Of a stretch of 64,000 bases of DNA, positions 62,067 through 64,000 are shown one piece after another. The stretch is from Brevibacillus agri. Its GTDB lineage: Bacteria > Bacillota > Bacilli > Brevibacillales > Brevibacillaceae. The stretch spans positions 4,611,001 through 4,675,000 of the forward strand of contig NZ_CP026363.1 in assembly GCF_004117055.1 (NCBI RefSeq), given 5' to 3'. Positions within the stretch are counted from its first letter, which is position 1. Each line of letters begins with the position of its first letter. Made by a program: the position numbers and the translations under genes. The notes beneath the pieces were generated by a model that worked only from the letters and a program-made list of their open reading frames with translations, was not told where the DNA came from and searched no databases.

Positions 62067-62259
62067 AGAAATCTCCCCTTTCCAAAATACGTTACACAAC
62101 ATAATTATATACTTTGTTTTGAAAAAGAAAAGGGTTGGCGGCAGTAAAAACATTCGCGAACTTTGCGGCAGGTAAAAATAGAAAGGACGCGTGTGCCTTT
62201 TTTTAAGAAAACGATAGCCTTTGTCACTGGTAGCGTCTTAATCGCTGGGATTGGCTCAG

Positions 62260-62784
62260 TCACAATGCAATCCAATACCGCCGCACCACATTGCCGTCCG
62301 CTTCCGTGAACTCGGATTCCAACACCCCGCCGTTGCCGCGAATTGTTTTTTCCGAGCCGGTATTGTCCCGATCGCACACAACCAGTACCCGCTCCAGGCC
62401 AAGCTCTCTCGTCTTGTCCAGCGCGAGCGCGAGAATCGCCGTCGCGTAGCCTTTTCGTCTTTCGCTCGGCCGGATGCCGTAGCCGATATGGCCGCCTGCG
62501 TTGTACAAATGCTCGTTCAGGCGATGGCGAATGTTGACTACCCCCAAGATTTTGTCCTCGCCGTTCACCAGCCAGTAGGTTGAGTGCGGAACCCAGCCGG
62601 CCGGAATACTTTCTTCGCTTCCCTCGCTGGCAAGAAACGCCAGGTAAGCGCCAAAATCGTGCGGCTCGCGCCCGGCCACCCAAGGGACAAACGGTTCCCC
62701 GCTTTGCTTCCATTCTTCGTAATAAGCCAAATACTCCTGCTGTCGCCGGGCGGAAGGCTTGACCAAAGCGAGCTGCTCTGCCAT
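62260..62784 (-). CDS. GNAT-family N-acetyltransferase
   Basis: This 174-residue protein has the GNAT core with NAGGHIGYGIRPSERRKGYATAILALAL, where RRKGYA is the acetyl-CoA pyrophosphate loop, and VLVVCDRDNTGSEKTI before the last strands. The N-terminal part (about 1-70) resembles acetyltransferases acting on small molecules or ribosomal proteins. The acceptor is unknown. The ATG at 62784 follows AAAGGCAGTGGGAG. Confidence 0.82.
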   Translation of the reverse strand: MAEQLALVKPSARRQQEYLAYYEEWKQSGEPFVPWVAGREPHDFGAYLAFLASEGSEESIPAGWVPHSTYWLVNGEDKILGVVNIRHRLNEHLYNAGGHIGYGIRPSERRKGYATAILALALDKTRELGLERVLVVCDRDNTGSEKTIRGNGGVLESEFTEADGNVVRRYWIAL

Positions 62785-62856
62785 ACTCCCACTGCCTTTC
62801 GAATGTGCTGTCAATAATTTCCGTCTATCTTAGCACGCTAAACATGACGGAGCAAG

Positions 62857-62902
62857 AAAAAGGCGCGAGACAAGCAACCGATCGCTTGACTCACGCCTTT
62901 TG
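62857..62902 (-). terminator. terminator of the quinol oxidase operon
   Basis: AAAAGGCG-c-GAG-a-CAAGC pairs with GCTTG-a-CTC-a-CGCCTTTT, giving a long stem with two bulged positions and T-runs on either strand. It lies 22 bases after the subunit IV stop. Confidence 0.78.
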
Positions 62903-62923
62903 GCTTTTTCCCTATAATGCTGC

Positions 62924-63238
62924 TTAGTATTTGTTGAACATCATGATCCAGATGGAACCTGCGATGATCGTAAACACGATCACGAGACCGAGGATCAATG
63001 TCTGTACATTGTAGCGCGGTTTTTCTCCCTCGCGAATGTGCATAAAGAAGAACAGTTGAACAACGAATTGCAAGATGGCCATCACCAAGATCGTGATTAC
63101 GAGAGCCGTTTTTTCGAGCATCTGGTTCATGACCAGCACCAGCGGGATAATGGTCAGCACAATCGAGAGGACGAAGCCGATGACGTACGACTTCAGCGAC
63201 CCGTGATCGTGATTGCCATGATTTTGATGTTGTGTCAT
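62924..63238 (-). CDS. qoxD: haem-copper quinol oxidase subunit IV (CyoD/QoxD type)
   Basis: This 104-residue membrane protein has three transmembrane helices and the conserved ILQFVVQLFFFMHIREGE segment of CyoD/QoxD/CtaF subunits. The N-terminus is short and His-rich (QHQNHGNHDHG). It stabilises the oxidase complex rather than taking part in catalysis. It is the last gene of the operon, 1 base after subunit III. Confidence 0.85.
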   Translation of the reverse strand: MTQHQNHGNHDHGSLKSYVIGFVLSIVLTIIPLVLVMNQMLEKTALVITILVMAILQFVVQLFFFMHIREGEKPRYNVQTLILGLVIVFTIIAGSIWIMMFNKY

Positions 63239-63239
63239 C

Positions 63240-63845
63240 TTACATCACCCCCATCAGATAGACGACTGTGAAGAGGAAGATCCACACAACGTCCAGGAAG
63301 TGCCAGTACAAGCTCAGGTTGGTGATTTTGCGGCGAGTCACCGCATTGATACCGCGGCGCTTCAACTGCATCATCAGCGCGACCATCCAGAACAGACCGA
63401 TGGTTACGTGCAACCCGTGCGTTCCAACCAGGGTGAAGAAGGCGGACCAGTAACCGCTAGTCGCGATGGTTGCTCCTTCATGCGCCAAGTGCGTAAACTC
63501 GTTGATCTCCAGCACGACGAAGGCCAGACCCAGGACGGCTGTAACCGCCAGCCATCCGATCAGTTCTTTTACTTTTCCTTTGTTCATCGCCAGCACAGCA
63601 AGTCCGCTCGTAAAGCTGCTGGTCAACAGGATAAAAGTTGAAGCGATGATCCCAGGCATTTCAAACAGTTCTTTTCCAGTCGGTCCGCCTGCAAAGCTAT
63701 GCATCATTACTGCATAGGTGGCAAACAGCGTACCGAACAAAATGCAGTCCGTAACAACGAAAATCCAGAAGCCAAGAACCTTTAGTTGCTCATGCTCTTC
63801 ATGATGGTCGTGGCCATGACTATGGTCGTGATGATTAGCCATCAT
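63240..63845 (-). CDS. qoxC: haem-copper quinol oxidase subunit III (CyoC/QoxC type)
   Basis: This 201-residue protein has five transmembrane helices, the family motifs EINEFTHLAHEGAT and GTHGLHVTIGLFWM, and LYWHFLDVVWIFLFTVVYLMG at the end. The cytoplasmic N-terminus is rich in His (ANHHDHSHGHDHHEEHE). The sequence fits the quinol-oxidase type (aa3-600 or bo3-like) better than cytochrome c oxidase. Its ATG overlaps the stop of subunit I. Confidence 0.85.
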   Translation of the reverse strand: MMANHHDHSHGHDHHEEHEQLKVLGFWIFVVTDCILFGTLFATYAVMMHSFAGGPTGKELFEMPGIIASTFILLTSSFTSGLAVLAMNKGKVKELIGWLAVTAVLGLAFVVLEINEFTHLAHEGATIATSGYWSAFFTLVGTHGLHVTIGLFWMVALMMQLKRRGINAVTRRKITNLSLYWHFLDVVWIFLFTVVYLMGVM

Positions 63846-64000
63846 TACAACACCCTCCCCAGTGAAGCCTCCGTGCGACGCACTTCATCCACCGGTACGT
63901 AATAATCCGTATCATATTGGAAGGAGCGTACCCACATGCACACGGCAACTCCGATGAATCCAACTACGGCCATCCATACCCATCCAAAGGTGAATCCAAA
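63845..64000 (-). CDS. qoxB: haem-copper quinol oxidase subunit I, C-terminal end only
   Basis: The gene enters from the right edge. Only the last 51 residues are visible: one transmembrane helix (WVWMAVVGFIGVAVCMWV) followed by RSFQYDTDYYVP and a charged tail, which matches the C-terminus of CyoB/QoxB. The catalytic haem and copper ligands lie outside the window. Its TAA overlaps the subunit III start by one base, so the order is subunits I-III-IV. Confidence 0.8.
   Translation of the reverse strand, partial: FGFTFGWVWMAVVGFIGVAVCMWVRSFQYDTDYYVPVDEVRRTEASLGRVL

Overview
The window comes from a fairly GC-rich, aerobic, endospore-forming Firmicute. It is most likely a Brevibacillus or close Paenibacillaceae relative. 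Pointers are AAGGAGG-type ribosome binding sites, frequent GTG/TTG starts, CbiX and CbiH proteins of the Bacillus megaterium kind, a GlnK/GlnL system next to glnQHMP, DctB/DctS/DctR-type sensing, YerD- and YcdB-like proteins, and a quinol-type terminal oxidase. The genus is inferred from gene content only.

Positions 1-12,200 hold transport and sensing genes. An LD-carboxypeptidase gene leaves the left edge. It is preceded by a near-consensus sigma-54 promoter and palindromic upstream sites, and next to them lies a PAS-AAA+-Fis sigma-54 activator that is translationally coupled to the C4-dicarboxylate two-component genes dctSR. The binding protein dctB is divergent from dctSR. An OmpR-family two-component pair, a very acidic secreted protein, the dicarboxylate symporter dctA and the K+/H+ antiporter khtTU follow. 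Positions 12,400-15,400 hold a thioredoxin-like/membrane protein pair and a YcdB/YcdC-domain exoprotein.

Positions 15,460-35,340 are one minus-strand anaerobic-type cobalamin operon of 20 genes (btuR, cobD, cobU, cobS, cobC, cbiB, cbiH, cbiX, cbiJ, cbiC, cbiD, cbiET, cbiL, cbiF, cbiG, cbiA, cbiP, cobT, cobA, sirC). Most genes overlap by a few bases. The operon starts with a promoter, a cobalamin riboswitch whose P1 begins at the predicted transcription start, and a leader terminator. It ends at a terminator after sirC. Together the genes run from uroporphyrinogen III to adenosylcobalamin with cobalt inserted into sirohydrochlorin. No cobalt transporter or dimethylbenzimidazole synthase is visible.

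Positions 35,400-40,530 are damaged: an intact MarR gene, a frameshifted and truncated MFS transporter, and a large gene split by an IS200/IS605-type element. Removing exactly 37148-38854 restores the large gene's frame. The element keeps an intact TnpB nuclease but carries an internally deleted tnpA. Next come a stalk-domain/barrel exoprotein, a YerD-like FMN protein, a peroxiredoxin with a PerR/Fur-like box, and a nosDLYF cluster without nosZ in the window. An A+T-richer two-gene cassette (dGTPase-like HD hydrolase plus nucleotidyltransferase) at 49,600-51,850 is a candidate defence module.

Positions 52,000-57,300 hold glnQHMP and its glnKL regulators. The right end has a UPF0316 protein, gene remnants, a DUF3817 protein, a PadR/DHA2-transporter operon, a flavin reductase-like protein, a GNAT acetyltransferase, and subunits IV, III and the end of I of a haem-copper quinol oxidase. 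No rRNA, tRNA or CRISPR array was seen.
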